A stretch of 64,000 nt of DNA, from the NCBI GenBank assembly GCA_041398785.1, contig JAWKUA010000002.1, positions 124,001 through 188,000 of the forward strand, in the 5' to 3' direction. This document shows, one piece after another, positions 41,526 through 51,405 of this stretch; positions within the stretch are counted from its first letter, which is position 1; every line of letters starts with the position of its first letter. The notes under the pieces are model-generated. The model did no database searches. It was not told the origin of the DNA and saw only the letters and a program-made list of their open reading frames with translations. The stretch is from Planctomycetaceae bacterium. Its GTDB lineage: Bacteria; Planctomycetota; Planctomycetia; Planctomycetales; Planctomycetaceae. The translations under genes were made by a program, and so were the position numbers.

Positions 41526-43661
41526 TCACGGCTGCGGTATATCCATTCCCAGATTCTTTGCCAGGAAAGCCCACTGGTCGGCCACTTCTTCGATGATCTT
41601 GGCCGTTGGTTTTCCGGCACCGTGGCCGGCTCGCGTTTCGATCCGGATCAATGTCGGATTTGTTCCGGACTGGCAGGCCTGAAGCATCGCCGCGAACTTG
41701 AAGCTGTGGCCGGGGACGACTCGGTCGTCCGTATCGGCGGTCGTCACCAGAGTCGCCGGGTACTGTTTGCCGCCTTCCAGATTGTGGTACGGCGAATAGG
41801 CCTTCAGGGCTGCGAATTCTTCCGGATTGTCGGCGCTTCCGTAGTCGTCGACCCAGAATCGACCGGCGGTGAACTGATGGAACCGCAGCATGTCCATCAC
41901 GCCCACGGCGGGCAGGCACGCGGCGTACAGGTCGGGTCGCTGAGTCATGCAGGCGCCGACCAGCAGGCCTCCGTTGCTTCCTCCCTGAATCGCCAGTTTT
42001 TCCTTCGACGTGTACTTGTTTTCAATCAGCCATTCCGCAGCGGCAATGAAGTCATCAAATACGTTTTGCTTGTTCTGCTTCGTGCCGGCTTTATGCCAGG
42101 GTTCTCCGTATTCGCCGCCGCCGCGCAGGTTTGGCATGGCAAAGACTCCGCCGAGTTCCATCCATGCCAGGCGGCTGACACTGAATCCCGGTGTAAGGGA
42201 GATATTGAATCCGCCGTAGCCGTACAGCAAAGTCGGGTTACTTCCATTCAGCTCGATTTCGCGGCGATGGCAGATGAACATCGGCACGCGCGTGCCGTCT
42301 TTGCTGGTGTAGAAAACCTGTTTTGTCACATAGTCATCGGGATTAAAGTCGACTGCGGCACGTCGCAGCAGTTTGCTTTCACCGGTCTTCAGATCGTAGC
42401 GGTAGGTGCTCGGCGGAGTGGCGAAACTGCTGAACGAATAGAACGTCTCCGTATGGTCGCGCTTACCGCCGAAGCCGCTGGCTGTACCAATTCCGGGGAA
42501 CTCGACATCGCGGACAACAGTGCCGTCCATCGAATACAGCCGAACCTGGGTTCTGGCGTCCTTCAGGTAACGGCCGATGATCATGTCGCCGACGATATTA
42601 GCGCTGGTCAGTGTGTTTTCCGATTCCGGAACGATTTCCTTCCAGTGCCCGGGTTCCGGATGATTCAGATCGATGCCGATAATCCGACGAAGCGGAGCAT
42701 CGCGGTTGGTTTGAAACAGCAGCGTGCTGCCGTCGCTGCCGACGAGTGTGTATTCGAAGTCGAAGTTGTCGATCAGTTCGTACGGTTCGCTGTCAGCCTG
42801 CTTCAGATTCTGCACGACGATTCGGTAACGATCGTCGGTGCCCTTCCAGACGGTCAGCACCAGATAGCTGCCGTCTTCCGTCACTTCGGCGCCGAATCCC
42901 CAGTCCGGGTTGTCGGGGCGTTCGTAGACCAGCCTGTCTTCTGACTGAGGCGTGCCGACAAGGTGATAGAAGACCTTCTGATTCAGGTTCAGCGACTGGA
43001 ATTCCGCGCCTTCCTTCGGTTCATCGTAGCGGGAGTAGAAGAAGCCTTGGCTGTCGGGAGTCCATGCGATACCGCTGAACTTGATCCATTTCAGCTCATC
43101 GTCCAGCAGCGTCCGGGATGCGATTTCCATGACTCGCCATGTGCGCCAGTCGGAGCCGCCGTCCTGGATTCCGTAGGCCACATACTTGCCGTCGTCGCTG
43201 AATTCGGAACCGGCCAGCGCAATTGTGCCGTCGTCCGACCAGGTGTTGGGATCGATCAGAATTTCGGCTTCGGCGTCGAGATCCGACTGCATCCACAGCA
43301 CGTCCTGATTCTGCAGTCCGTCATTGCGGAAGAAGTAGTAGCGGCCGCCTTCCTTTGACGGCGCGCTGAACTTTTCGTAGTCCCAGAGTTCCGTCAGGCG
43401 TTTTTCGATCGCGTCCCGGCCGGGCAGGTTCTTCAGGTAAGCAAACGTCAGCTTGTTCTGAACCTCCACCCACTCCGCGACTTCCTTCGATTCCCGGACG
43501 TCATCCTCCAGCCAGCGGTATGGATCAGTGACCTGTTGACCGTGGTAGTCGTCAACGTGATCAACAGTTTTCGTTTTGGGGTACACAAGATTCGGTTCCT
43601 GACCAGCGGCAAAACAGGAAAACAACACGGCCGCAGTGAACGAAAACATTGGTCGGTTCAT
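41526..43661 (-). CDS. Exported prolyl oligopeptidase (S9 family)
   Basis: About 711 residues from ATG 43661 with a signal peptide (SFTAAVLFSCFAAGQ). An N-terminal seven-bladed propeller (about residues 70-410) gates the active site. The catalytic domain has GGSNGGLLVG with the nucleophilic serine, DTDDRVVPGHSFK with the aspartate, and ETRAGHGAGK with the histidine. It cleaves short proline-containing peptides. It is convergent with the YcxB-like gene. Length and motifs are normal for the family. Confidence 0.95.
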   Translation of the reverse strand: MNRPMFSFTAAVLFSCFAAGQEPNLVYPKTKTVDHVDDYHGQQVTDPYRWLEDDVRESKEVAEWVEVQNKLTFAYLKNLPGRDAIEKRLTELWDYEKFSAPSKEGGRYYFFRNDGLQNQDVLWMQSDLDAEAEILIDPNTWSDDGTIALAGSEFSDDGKYVAYGIQDGGSDWRTWRVMEIASRTLLDDELKWIKFSGIAWTPDSQGFFYSRYDEPKEGAEFQSLNLNQKVFYHLVGTPQSEDRLVYERPDNPDWGFGAEVTEDGSYLVLTVWKGTDDRYRIVVQNLKQADSEPYELIDNFDFEYTLVGSDGSTLLFQTNRDAPLRRIIGIDLNHPEPGHWKEIVPESENTLTSANIVGDMIIGRYLKDARTQVRLYSMDGTVVRDVEFPGIGTASGFGGKRDHTETFYSFSSFATPPSTYRYDLKTGESKLLRRAAVDFNPDDYVTKQVFYTSKDGTRVPMFICHRREIELNGSNPTLLYGYGGFNISLTPGFSVSRLAWMELGGVFAMPNLRGGGEYGEPWHKAGTKQNKQNVFDDFIAAAEWLIENKYTSKEKLAIQGGSNGGLLVGACMTQRPDLYAACLPAVGVMDMLRFHQFTAGRFWVDDYGSADNPEEFAALKAYSPYHNLEGGKQYPATLVTTADTDDRVVPGHSFKFAAMLQACQSGTNPTLIRIETRAGHGAGKPTAKIIEEVADQWAFLAKNLGMDIPQP

Positions 43662-43773
43662 GATCTTGCCAGTCTGATGTATGGGCACAATGGAGTTTGC
43701 ACTTGCGGAACAGTGTCAGGCCCATTGCAGCGGGCACACTGCGGAAAAAAGCCGCATGACAGTTCGCCAACTG

Positions 43774-46506
43774 CTACTGCCCCTGCGAAGACTTTTCGAA
43801 GTCGCCGGCCATGACGATGACGAGTCGCTTCGGATCGATGTGCTTCCTGAGTGCGGCATTGACATCGTCGACAGTCAGTTCGCTCAGTGTCTGCTCGAAG
43901 GCTGCGGCATATCGCATCGTTCGATCGGTCAGAGCGTAAGTGGCCAGCGTCTGGGTCAGCAGATCGTCTTTGGTGCGGTCCAGTTGACGGTCCTGCAGCA
44001 GGGACGCCTTCTTGGTCTTTAGTTCGTCTTCGGTGACGCCGTCTTTCAGCAGCTTTTCAAGTTCCTTAGAGATCACTTCGTGCAGCCGATCGGCGTTTTC
44101 GGGATTCACGATGGCATAAACATAGAAGATCGTGCGTTCGTCGATGGGAGACGCCTGCAGTGATGACCCGACGCCGTACGACAGACCTTCGTCCTGCCGA
44201 ACGCGATCTCCCAGGCGCGAAGACAGCGACCCGCCGCCCAGAATGTGGTTGCCCAGCAGCAGAGCGGGGTAGTCGGGATGACTGTCGCTCATCGGCATCG
44301 TCATCGCCGCGAAGTACATCGCCTGCGCTTTGTCAGGTGTGTTGATCTTCTGCAGTGACCCGTCGACCTCGAACGACTGACGCGAAATCCGTTCATACGG
44401 AGTCGCGGATCTCCAGTCGGCAAGGAAATCGTCGATCACCGGAACCGTGTCTTCCGGGTCGAAGTCCCCCACGATTGTCAATTCCCCGTTGTTCGCCTCC
44501 AGCAATGTCTGGTAGACGTCGCGCACGTCGTCGATCGTGACCTGCTTCAGCAGTTCCACGTCTTCTTCCAGACTGGTGACGTATCGCGGGTCGTCTCGTT
44601 CGTAGCGGGACAGTTTCTGCTGAACGGTGTTCGAAGCGATGGCGTTGGGACTGGTCAGCCGCTGTTCGGCGGACGCCAGCCGGGATTCACGCAGCAGTTC
44701 CAGTTCCTCATTCGGCAGCGAAGGCTTGCGCAGGATTTCGCCGACAAGGTTCAGGACCGGGCGCAGGTTGCCGCGTTTTGTTGTCAGCTCGACGGTAATG
44801 CGGCCCGGTTCGCCGGAGATACCCAGCTCGGCGCGATAGCGGTCCAGTTCCTGGCGGATCTGCTGGTGAGTCATGTTTTCCGTACCGCGATCCAGCAGCG
44901 ACGGCAGCATGCGCGCCGCGGTAGCCTTGCCGGTCAGGGCTCGCAGATTGCCGTAACGCAGCGACAGCCGTACGTTGACCACTTCGCCGCGCGTCTTTTT
45001 CGGAAGCAGCGTGACTTTGATGTCGCCGTCGATCACGTCGCGGACCAGTCTTTCTTCGATTCCCATGGGCGACGCATCGAACGCTTCGCCGGCGGCAATT
45101 TGTTCGCGGCCTTCGTATTCGCCAATCATTTCTGTCAGGTTGGGCGTTTGCGGAATCTCACTTCGCGCGGGAGCTTCCGTCGGTTCGAACAATCCGGCCG
45201 TGCGGTTTGTGGATGACAGGTATTTTGCCGCCGCACGGTTGACGTCCTCGGCGGTAACCGCTTCCAGCCGGTCGCGATAAATGAAGAACAGGCGCCAGTC
45301 ACCCTGAGCCGCCCAGTCGCTGAGTGCGATCGCGACGTCGCGGGAATTGGCCAGGTTCAGTTCCCACTGTTTCAGCAGTTCCTGTTTCGCGCGATCAACT
45401 TCTTCGTCCGTGATTGGCTTGTCCGGAATACGTTCGACGACGTCGATCATCGCCTGCAGCAGATCGGAAGCGCCGATCCCCTGAGCCGCCTGTGCCATAA
45501 ACAATACGACTCCCGGATCATGCAGCGCGAACGTGAAACCAAACACGCTGGCCGCCTGCCGCTTCTTGACCAGTTCTTCGTAAAGCCGACCGGCCGGTTC
45601 ACTGGACAGCACCGTCGCCAGCACATCGACGGCCGCAAACTCCGGGTGTGCTCCCGCGGGAATGTGATAGGTCAGTCCCGCCATCGGAACATCGCCGACT
45701 CGCCGCAGAATGACCAGCCGGTCTCCGTCCTGCGCCGGCTCTTCGGTATACGTGCGGTCCAGTTCGCGATCCGGCCGGGGAATCACGCCAAAGTACTTCT
45801 GCGCCAGTTCCAGAGCCTGCTGCGAATCAAACTTTCCCGCGACGATCAGCATGGCGTTGTCCGGCTGATAGAACCGCTGGTAAAAGCGTTTCAGGTTCGC
45901 CACGGGAACACGCTCGATGTCGGCTCGATTACCGATCGTGGACTTGCCGTAGTTGTGCCATTCATAGGCGGCCCCCATCATCCGCTGCATCATGATCCGC
46001 AGTGGGTTGTTCTCACCGCGTTCGAACTCATTGCGCACAACGGTCATTTCGGATGCCAGGTCTTCGCCCCGAATAAAGCTGTTGACCATGCGATCCGCTT
46101 CCAGGCGGATAGCGAACTCCAGATTGTCATCGCTGGCGGGCAGAGTTTCGTAGTAGTTGGTCCGGTCGAGCCATGTCGTTCCGTTGAAGTCAGCACCGCG
46201 TTCATTCAGGACTTTCGGAACCTCCGGATGATCGGGAGTTCCCTTGAAGACCATGTGTTCCAGCAGATGCGCCATTCCGGCTTCGCCATAACCTTCGTGC
46301 CGAGAACCGACAAATACCGTCAGGTTCACCGTGACCTTCGGCAGCGACTCATCGGGGAACAGCAGGATTCGCAGTCCGTTGTCGAGTCTGTATTCCGTGA
46401 TCCCTTCAACGGATCGCACAACTTCGGGCATGGATTCATCCGCGGTGGCAAAAGAATGGAACAGAGTGCCGGAAAACAGCAGGCACAGCGTGGGCAGAAG
46501 TTTCAT
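43774..46506 (-). CDS. Exported M16-family metallopeptidase, two-domain
   Basis: About 910 residues from ATG 46506 with a signal peptide (residues 1-22). The first M16 domain has the inverted zinc motif HLLEH (His80, Glu83, His84) and the distal Glu in RNEFERGEN. A second, catalytically silent M16 domain begins near residue 520 and continues to the end. This is the pitrilysin-like double-domain form. It degrades peptides in the periplasm. The 430-base gap before the YTV-type gene contains a terminator for that gene. Confidence 0.93.
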   Translation of the reverse strand: MKLLPTLCLLFSGTLFHSFATADESMPEVVRSVEGITEYRLDNGLRILLFPDESLPKVTVNLTVFVGSRHEGYGEAGMAHLLEHMVFKGTPDHPEVPKVLNERGADFNGTTWLDRTNYYETLPASDDNLEFAIRLEADRMVNSFIRGEDLASEMTVVRNEFERGENNPLRIMMQRMMGAAYEWHNYGKSTIGNRADIERVPVANLKRFYQRFYQPDNAMLIVAGKFDSQQALELAQKYFGVIPRPDRELDRTYTEEPAQDGDRLVILRRVGDVPMAGLTYHIPAGAHPEFAAVDVLATVLSSEPAGRLYEELVKKRQAASVFGFTFALHDPGVVLFMAQAAQGIGASDLLQAMIDVVERIPDKPITDEEVDRAKQELLKQWELNLANSRDVAIALSDWAAQGDWRLFFIYRDRLEAVTAEDVNRAAAKYLSSTNRTAGLFEPTEAPARSEIPQTPNLTEMIGEYEGREQIAAGEAFDASPMGIEERLVRDVIDGDIKVTLLPKKTRGEVVNVRLSLRYGNLRALTGKATAARMLPSLLDRGTENMTHQQIRQELDRYRAELGISGEPGRITVELTTKRGNLRPVLNLVGEILRKPSLPNEELELLRESRLASAEQRLTSPNAIASNTVQQKLSRYERDDPRYVTSLEEDVELLKQVTIDDVRDVYQTLLEANNGELTIVGDFDPEDTVPVIDDFLADWRSATPYERISRQSFEVDGSLQKINTPDKAQAMYFAAMTMPMSDSHPDYPALLLGNHILGGGSLSSRLGDRVRQDEGLSYGVGSSLQASPIDERTIFYVYAIVNPENADRLHEVISKELEKLLKDGVTEDELKTKKASLLQDRQLDRTKDDLLTQTLATYALTDRTMRYAAAFEQTLSELTVDDVNAALRKHIDPKRLVIVMAGDFEKSSQGQ

Positions 46507-46752
46507 GGCACGTGTCCGGTCAGGGATGGAGGTGCGTCGGGTGTCTGGTGAGCAGCGGCCATCGTAGCAGCCCGGTGTCGATCGTAAAGGCGAGGGGTAA
46601 CCACAGAATGGCAGGACTAAGGCAGCCGGCAGCGGACCATCGATCGACGACACTCGACGCGCAATGTCGCTGTCTTCCCGGTAAAGCACCGCCAGACGAA
46701 GAAAGCGCCTCTGCCGCGTTCGCCACATCCGCATGCCTCAGCGCATGAAAAT

Positions 46753-46777
46753 GGGCACCGGCGTGATACCGGTGCCC
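46753..46777 (-). terminator. Terminator-like hairpin downstream of the YTV-type gene
   Basis: GGGCACCGG (46753-46761) and CCGGTGCCC (46769-46777) pair perfectly. On the minus strand the hairpin is followed by ATTTT, as for an intrinsic terminator. It lies about 130 bases past the stop of the 46910-48097 gene. Confidence 0.75.
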
Positions 46778-46807
46778 GGAAGGAGACGATTCAGGAGGAT
46801 CGTCAGG

Positions 46808-46864
46808 CGTGGGAAGGGAAGGGATGGAGAAGGGGAGTGAGGAGACGAGTGGGAGGGGAAGGGA
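46808..46864. other. Purine-rich tract with G-runs
   Basis: Several GGG and GGGG runs separated by A and short spacers between the stop of the YTV-type gene and its terminator. On the minus-strand transcript this is a pyrimidine-rich 3' untranslated tract. Confidence 0.6.
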
Positions 46865-46909
46865 TCAACTTGGCTGAACCGTCGCTGCGGGACGGATGCA
46901 GCCGTGGAC

Positions 46910-48097
46910 TCAGTTGTCAGACTTCTGCGTCAGGGAAACTCGTTCTGACAACAGCGATGTACCGGTCGCATCGCGATAGCCGGCACGTCGGCGAGCTTTC
47001 CAGCCGCTGGCCGAGACATTGTTTGAAGCCGGATTAGACGCTGCCGCCCGTGTCGACGGTGTGGGCCGGTAGGCAGCGGGAATCGTCAAAGGATCGGATT
47101 CGCGTTTGGTGGACGAGTCGAAGTTGAAGGGTTCCGGGTCTGACTGCCGCTGCTGAATTGACGGTGCCGGCTGCAGCGGAGTCTCGTAGCTGGAACGATG
47201 CACGTCGTCGGTACCGCTTTTGGCGCGATCAAAGCTGTCAACGGCGTCGTCGGCGCGGAACGGAGCCTGAGCGCTTCGGGGACGGTCAGAAATCGGATCG
47301 GGTTCCGGATTCAGGGCCGTCCGTGTGCTGTCAATGATGATTGGAGCGAACGCGGTCGAGGTTGTCCCGTAACCATAGCTGCCGTAGCCATAGGCCATGG
47401 ACGTGCCGATCGGAACGGTGCGGTAAGCGGTCTGGGGCCGCATCACGGTGACCGTTTCCTCACGGTAGGCAAGCTCCTGAACGGGGATGCGTTCCAGCTT
47501 CTTTTCGGCCACCATCTTCGTTTCTGAAACCGTGACCTGCCGCGTCCCCTGAATGGCGACCTGCCGCGTGTATGGAACGGTGCAGGCCATCATCTGCGGC
47601 ACGTATTGCCGCGACGTCGTGTAGTTCGGCTGGAACGCCGAGCGGAACGAATATCCCGTACGGCTCATCCAGCCGATCAGACCGGGCCGCGGATCGACCT
47701 GGCAGGGAGCACACTTCTGAACCGGCTGATACTGAGTCACCCAGCGACCCATGTCCCGGTTGACGGTGCGGTATTCCGTGACGTTCTGATACGACACGGT
47801 CGGCACTTCAACAACGCGCTGTTGCGTCACCGGTCGCATGACGGTGACTTCCTGTTCGCGGTACGCCGTCTTGTAGTACGGCACCTTGACAGTCTGCTGT
47901 TCACGCTGATACGTCGTGACAGGCACCGTCTGGTAGCACGTCTGAGCGACAGGCTGAATCGGGACACAGGATGCCATCGGGGCGGCGGCAACCGGTCCGC
48001 AACTGGAACAGCCGTCACCATAGTACTGAGCGAAAACCTGCGGCGAGTTCGCCGCGACAACCATCAGGACAACAACATAGAAACGTCTGATTAACAT
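46910..48097 (-). CDS. Exported YTV-type repeat protein
   Basis: A 395-residue protein with a signal peptide (to about residue 24). The central part is a chain of YTV-like segments, with tyrosine, threonine and valine at regular steps: TYQREQQTVKVPYYKTAYRE, VEVPTVSYQNVTEYRTV and ELAYREETVTVMRPQTAYRT. This pattern is known from planctomycete cell-wall-associated proteins. The N-terminal part has CSSCG near the mature end. The last about 120 residues are disordered and polar. A structural role in the wall or periplasm is the usual inference; cross-linking is not shown. Confidence 0.8.
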   Translation of the reverse strand: MLIRRFYVVVLMVVAANSPQVFAQYYGDGCSSCGPVAAAPMASCVPIQPVAQTCYQTVPVTTYQREQQTVKVPYYKTAYREQEVTVMRPVTQQRVVEVPTVSYQNVTEYRTVNRDMGRWVTQYQPVQKCAPCQVDPRPGLIGWMSRTGYSFRSAFQPNYTTSRQYVPQMMACTVPYTRQVAIQGTRQVTVSETKMVAEKKLERIPVQELAYREETVTVMRPQTAYRTVPIGTSMAYGYGSYGYGTTSTAFAPIIIDSTRTALNPEPDPISDRPRSAQAPFRADDAVDSFDRAKSGTDDVHRSSYETPLQPAPSIQQRQSDPEPFNFDSSTKRESDPLTIPAAYRPTPSTRAAASNPASNNVSASGWKARRRAGYRDATGTSLLSERVSLTQKSDN

Positions 48098-48606
48098 GAG
48101 ATTCTTCCCTGAAAGCCGCTGGGGCGGTTGGATCGGGGCGACTGCCCCACGTCTGTTGACGATCAGCGTCTGATCGCTGGCGGCCCGAACGGAACCGGCT
48201 GTTCACGATGAACAGACCTGCCATGGGCGCAGACACCAATGCAAAGCAGGATGGCTGCGTTGAGAGGGTGAAACGACTGGAAACGTCGCAGGCGACCAGA
48301 GCATCCGGGAAGCGTTCGTCCGTGAACACACCGGCTGACTGCGAGACAGGATGGAAAGCGGAAACGCGAACTTGAGGATCGTTCGCAGTTTGTTTCGAGA
48401 GACTCAATGGCCGGCGGCCGCGAATCCTCAAAACAGGAGAATTGTGACGGGATCTGCAGTGCTGTGGCTGAAAGTGCCGGGTTACGCGCTGCGTGGAGCG
48501 GTGATGTAACCCAACCCAAAAAACGGGTCAAGGCCGGTTGAAGTTTCTGAAGCCAAACTTCGGCGTCCCCCAAAGTAAATGCGTCGCCCCATGACGCCGC
48601 GTGCGG
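48098..48606. other. Gene-free stretch upstream of the YTV-type gene
   Basis: About 500 bases with no convincing gene; promoter elements are not recognisable. One minus-strand frame spans it but has neither signal nor family content. Confidence 0.5.
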
Positions 48607-48607
48607 G

Positions 48608-48659
48608 ATTCCGGCAGAATCTGCGGTTCACGCGGCAGTCCGCGGAATCCTGCCGGAAT
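48608..48659 (-). terminator. Inverted repeat downstream of the cysteine-rich gene
   Basis: ATTCCGGCA (48608-48616) and TGCCGGAAT (48651-48659) pair perfectly around a 34-base loop that contains further partial pairing. It is placed just after the stop of the 48677 gene on its strand. Confidence 0.5.
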
Positions 48660-48676
48660 GAAAACCCGCAACCGGC

Positions 48677-49270
48677 TCAGAACGCCATCGGATAGGATGA
48701 CGGAGCATCTATCTCGACGCCCGGCGGCCCGTCGAAGTGCTCGTCGACAAAGCGATCCCACGATTCGCGAGTCTGCTTCGACACCAGCTTCGACATCTCC
48801 AGTTCGCATTTTTCGCAGACCATCAGCGGCGTCTGGCCCATGGCGTTCAACTGAGCGATGATGTCGTGCTCACGACACAGACCGGCAATGCTGTACCGGT
48901 GGCAATTCCGTCGTGCTGTCCCGCAGATGCCGCAGTGGTTCATGCAGCGATCCAGCAGTTGCTCCCCCGCCAGATCCTCGTCGTCGCTCTGTTCCTGAAC
49001 CTCCGCGTTTTTCCGAAAGTGCGTGGCGAAGAATTCCGCGATATTCGCCTTCGTCTCTTCGGAGTACCCCTGCGTGAAGCGTTCACGGCAACGATTACAC
49101 ATCGCCATTTCGAAAACCGTTTCGCCGGCAACAAACCGCTTGTTGACGACAAAGACGCTGGATTCCAGCAGCGGCTGTTCGCAATCAATGCACTTCACGA
49201 ACGGCAGATCGCTGTAAGCGGACCAGAACAGTTTCGGAATCGGAGCGAAGAAGACACCGGGAAAGGGCAT
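48677..49270 (-). CDS. Cysteine-rich putative zinc-binding protein
   Basis: A 197-residue protein with four cysteine pairs: CIDCEQPL, MCNRCRERF, CMNHCGICG and VCEKCELEM, separated by helical stretches. CRERF is followed by TQGYSEETKANIAEFF. This suggests one or two structural zinc sites, perhaps with a partner protein. No catalytic motif, signal peptide or helix-turn-helix. A start at ATG 49270 has GAGG upstream. Family unknown to me; it may be planctomycete-specific. Confidence 0.7.
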   Translation of the reverse strand: MPFPGVFFAPIPKLFWSAYSDLPFVKCIDCEQPLLESSVFVVNKRFVAGETVFEMAMCNRCRERFTQGYSEETKANIAEFFATHFRKNAEVQEQSDDEDLAGEQLLDRCMNHCGICGTARRNCHRYSIAGLCREHDIIAQLNAMGQTPLMVCEKCELEMSKLVSKQTRESWDRFVDEHFDGPPGVEIDAPSSYPMAF

Positions 49271-49533
49271 GTTCGCCTCACAGGAAACAAGAGCTTTGTC
49301 GATTCGGAGGACACGGAATCGTCTGCGAATCCGTGACAGCGGTCCGTTCAGAATCCACAGAATCGTACTCCGGATGATGCACGGTTGCGAGACGGACGGA
49401 GACCGGAACAGCGCCGACGGCCCTCAAGGAAGTCGATCTCCTTGCTGCTGCGTCAGGGGCCGTCAGGTGTGGCAGCATAAAGCCAATGCCGATACCGGGT
49501 GCTGCACCGTTGGCCGATGAAGCCGGACGGGCT

Positions 49534-50139
49534 CTACCCGGACGGCAGCGATTTGCGGTTGCTGACCGGAGTTTCCGTTGCGACCGCCAGCAGTCGCCGG
49601 GATTCGTCTTCCGTCGCGTAGCACTGCTTTCTCAGCCGAACGCCCTTGACAAATCGCACGGATTCACGCGTCGCAGCCTGCAGCACAAACCACGATGCAG
49701 CCACGAAGCTGCACAGCGAAACGACTCCCAGAATCAGCCAGTTGCGCCACAGGAACCGTTGCAAATCCCGAATCTGCGACGCTGACATGCCGCGGCGAAG
49801 GAACTCCTGCTCGTGCTCCCGCCGCACCGATTCCAGTTCGCTGCGCGACCCTGTGGCCAGAGCATCCACCGCGTCGACCATCAGGTCCGCCGGCATCAGG
49901 TACGTGAAAATGCCCTGCAGAACCACAAACAGCAGTAACGTCATCAGTAGCAGCGGCACCAGCAGCGTGCCGGCGTAGTCGTACGTGGCGGAAAGCTCAC
50001 GCTGCATTCTTCGACGAGACAGCGTGCCATCGTGCCGGCGGCAGTTTCCACGTGACGCCCGCCAGCACTCCCGCGGAATGCTGCCCACCAGAATCACTGT
50101 CGCAATTCCGATCCAGATTATCATCAACACGGCGGTCAT
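49534..50139 (-). CDS. Membrane protein of unknown function
   Basis: About 201 residues from ATG 50139. Helices lie at about residues 2-20 (TAVLMIIWIGIATVILVG), 58-80 (LLVPLLLMTLLLFVV) and 133-155 (WLILGVVSLCSFVAASWFV). A basic loop (CWRASRGNCRRHDG) and a charged helix (LESVRREHEQEFLRR) lie between them. No catalytic residues seen. Downstream of the FabH-like gene on the same strand with a 125-base gap. Family not recognised. Confidence 0.65.
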   Translation of the reverse strand: MTAVLMIIWIGIATVILVGSIPRECWRASRGNCRRHDGTLSRRRMQRELSATYDYAGTLLVPLLLMTLLLFVVLQGIFTYLMPADLMVDAVDALATGSRSELESVRREHEQEFLRRGMSASQIRDLQRFLWRNWLILGVVSLCSFVAASWFVLQAATRESVRFVKGVRLRKQCYATEDESRRLLAVATETPVSNRKSLPSG

Positions 50140-50264
50140 GGTCGGCCCTGCTCGCGTGGAGGACGCAGGTTTCCCCCGTTGCGGAGGACAGTGAAAATCG
50201 CGAGGGACTTCAGCGTAACCAGCGAGCTGACTATTCGCAATTCCCAAGACGCCTGAACTGCTGT

Positions 50265-51314
50265 TCAGCCGCATTCAATGCCCAGCATCACCGAATTCAG
50301 ACCGCTGCCAATTCCCAGCAAAGCCAGTCTTGTCCCGGCGGTCGGCGGTTGCTGTTCCAGTCCCATGGCCAGCGCCATCGGTAACGCCGCTGCGCCCGTG
50401 TTGCCGAATCGTTCGACCGTGGGAAAGTCCAGGTCCGGATCAAGCTGCAGCCTCTGCATCAGCAGATTTCGATGCTGTTTGCCGACCTGATGAGTGAAGA
50501 CGCGGTCGACGTCGGCATTCGTCCAGTTCAGCGCCTGCTTTGCCTGTTCCCAGGTCCGTTCAGCCAGAGCGATCCCCGCGTGCAGCAGAGCTTCGGAATC
50601 CGTCTCCATCCGCGGACGGTCGTCCCCGTGAGTCCCCGCTTCGACGCCACCGGCGCACAGGTTGTGACCGGTGGTATCTGAAAGAAGAGCACCGCCAAGC
50701 AGCCGGTGTCCGGATCGGCTGAGGCTGCGATGGCACAGCACGATCGCCGCGGAGCCGGATCCAATCGTCAGCGAAGCGAATGCCGGCTTGATGCTTTGAC
50801 GAGTCAGCCGGTTGTCCTTCAGAAGGCTGTCGATGGTTCCTTCGACCAGCCCGCGACCGGTTTCCGTACCAACGACGACTCCCGCCCGGATGCGGCCGAG
50901 TTCAATCTGATCGGCAATGATCAGCATGCCGTTCAGAATCCCCAGGCACGCGTTGCTGACGTCCATCACCAGCGCGCCGTCGGGCAGCCCCGCACCCGCG
51001 TGGACTCCGGCGGCGGTAGCGGGCTCCATCTGATCGCGACAGACGGAACCGTGAATCAGAGCCCCGAAGTGCCGCCGATCAATTCCCGACTGCTGTACGG
51101 CGCGAATAGCGGTCTGGACACTGATCCGGCCGGGAAGTGTGCCGGGATCAAAAAAGCGCCGTTCCTGGATTCCCGTCATCAGTTCCAGACGACCAAATGG
51201 CAGGCCAAGGCGTTCATAGACGGGAGCCAGCCGCTGCTCAATTTCGGCCGATGTCACGACATGCGGAGCCGCAGTCTGCACGGCCGCTTCAAGGCACACA
51301 TGTTCGTAACGCAT
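50265..51314 (-). CDS. 3-oxoacyl-ACP synthase III-like (FabH/OleA-type) thiolase
   Basis: A 349-residue thiolase-fold enzyme from ATG 51314. The catalytic triad is visible: Cys123 in DVSNACLGILNGM, His in VFTHQVGKQHR and Asn in ERFGNTGAAALP. The ACLGI context and overall length fit the FabH/OleA/HMG-CoA-synthase-like branch, which condenses acyl groups. OleA partners (OleB, OleC, OleD) are absent nearby, so olefin synthesis is not supported. A 68-residue gene of the same strand ends upstream at 51406 and may form a unit with it. Confidence 0.88.
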   Translation of the reverse strand: MRYEHVCLEAAVQTAAPHVVTSAEIEQRLAPVYERLGLPFGRLELMTGIQERRFFDPGTLPGRISVQTAIRAVQQSGIDRRHFGALIHGSVCRDQMEPATAAGVHAGAGLPDGALVMDVSNACLGILNGMLIIADQIELGRIRAGVVVGTETGRGLVEGTIDSLLKDNRLTRQSIKPAFASLTIGSGSAAIVLCHRSLSRSGHRLLGGALLSDTTGHNLCAGGVEAGTHGDDRPRMETDSEALLHAGIALAERTWEQAKQALNWTNADVDRVFTHQVGKQHRNLLMQRLQLDPDLDFPTVERFGNTGAAALPMALAMGLEQQPPTAGTRLALLGIGSGLNSVMLGIECG

Positions 51315-51405
51315 GAAATCGGTCTGATCGGTCACCAACAAAAAAGCACCTCGCGAAGAATGAGGTGCCGGGGAGTCTATCAGAATCCGGGAGCGCGTGA
51401 GCCGT

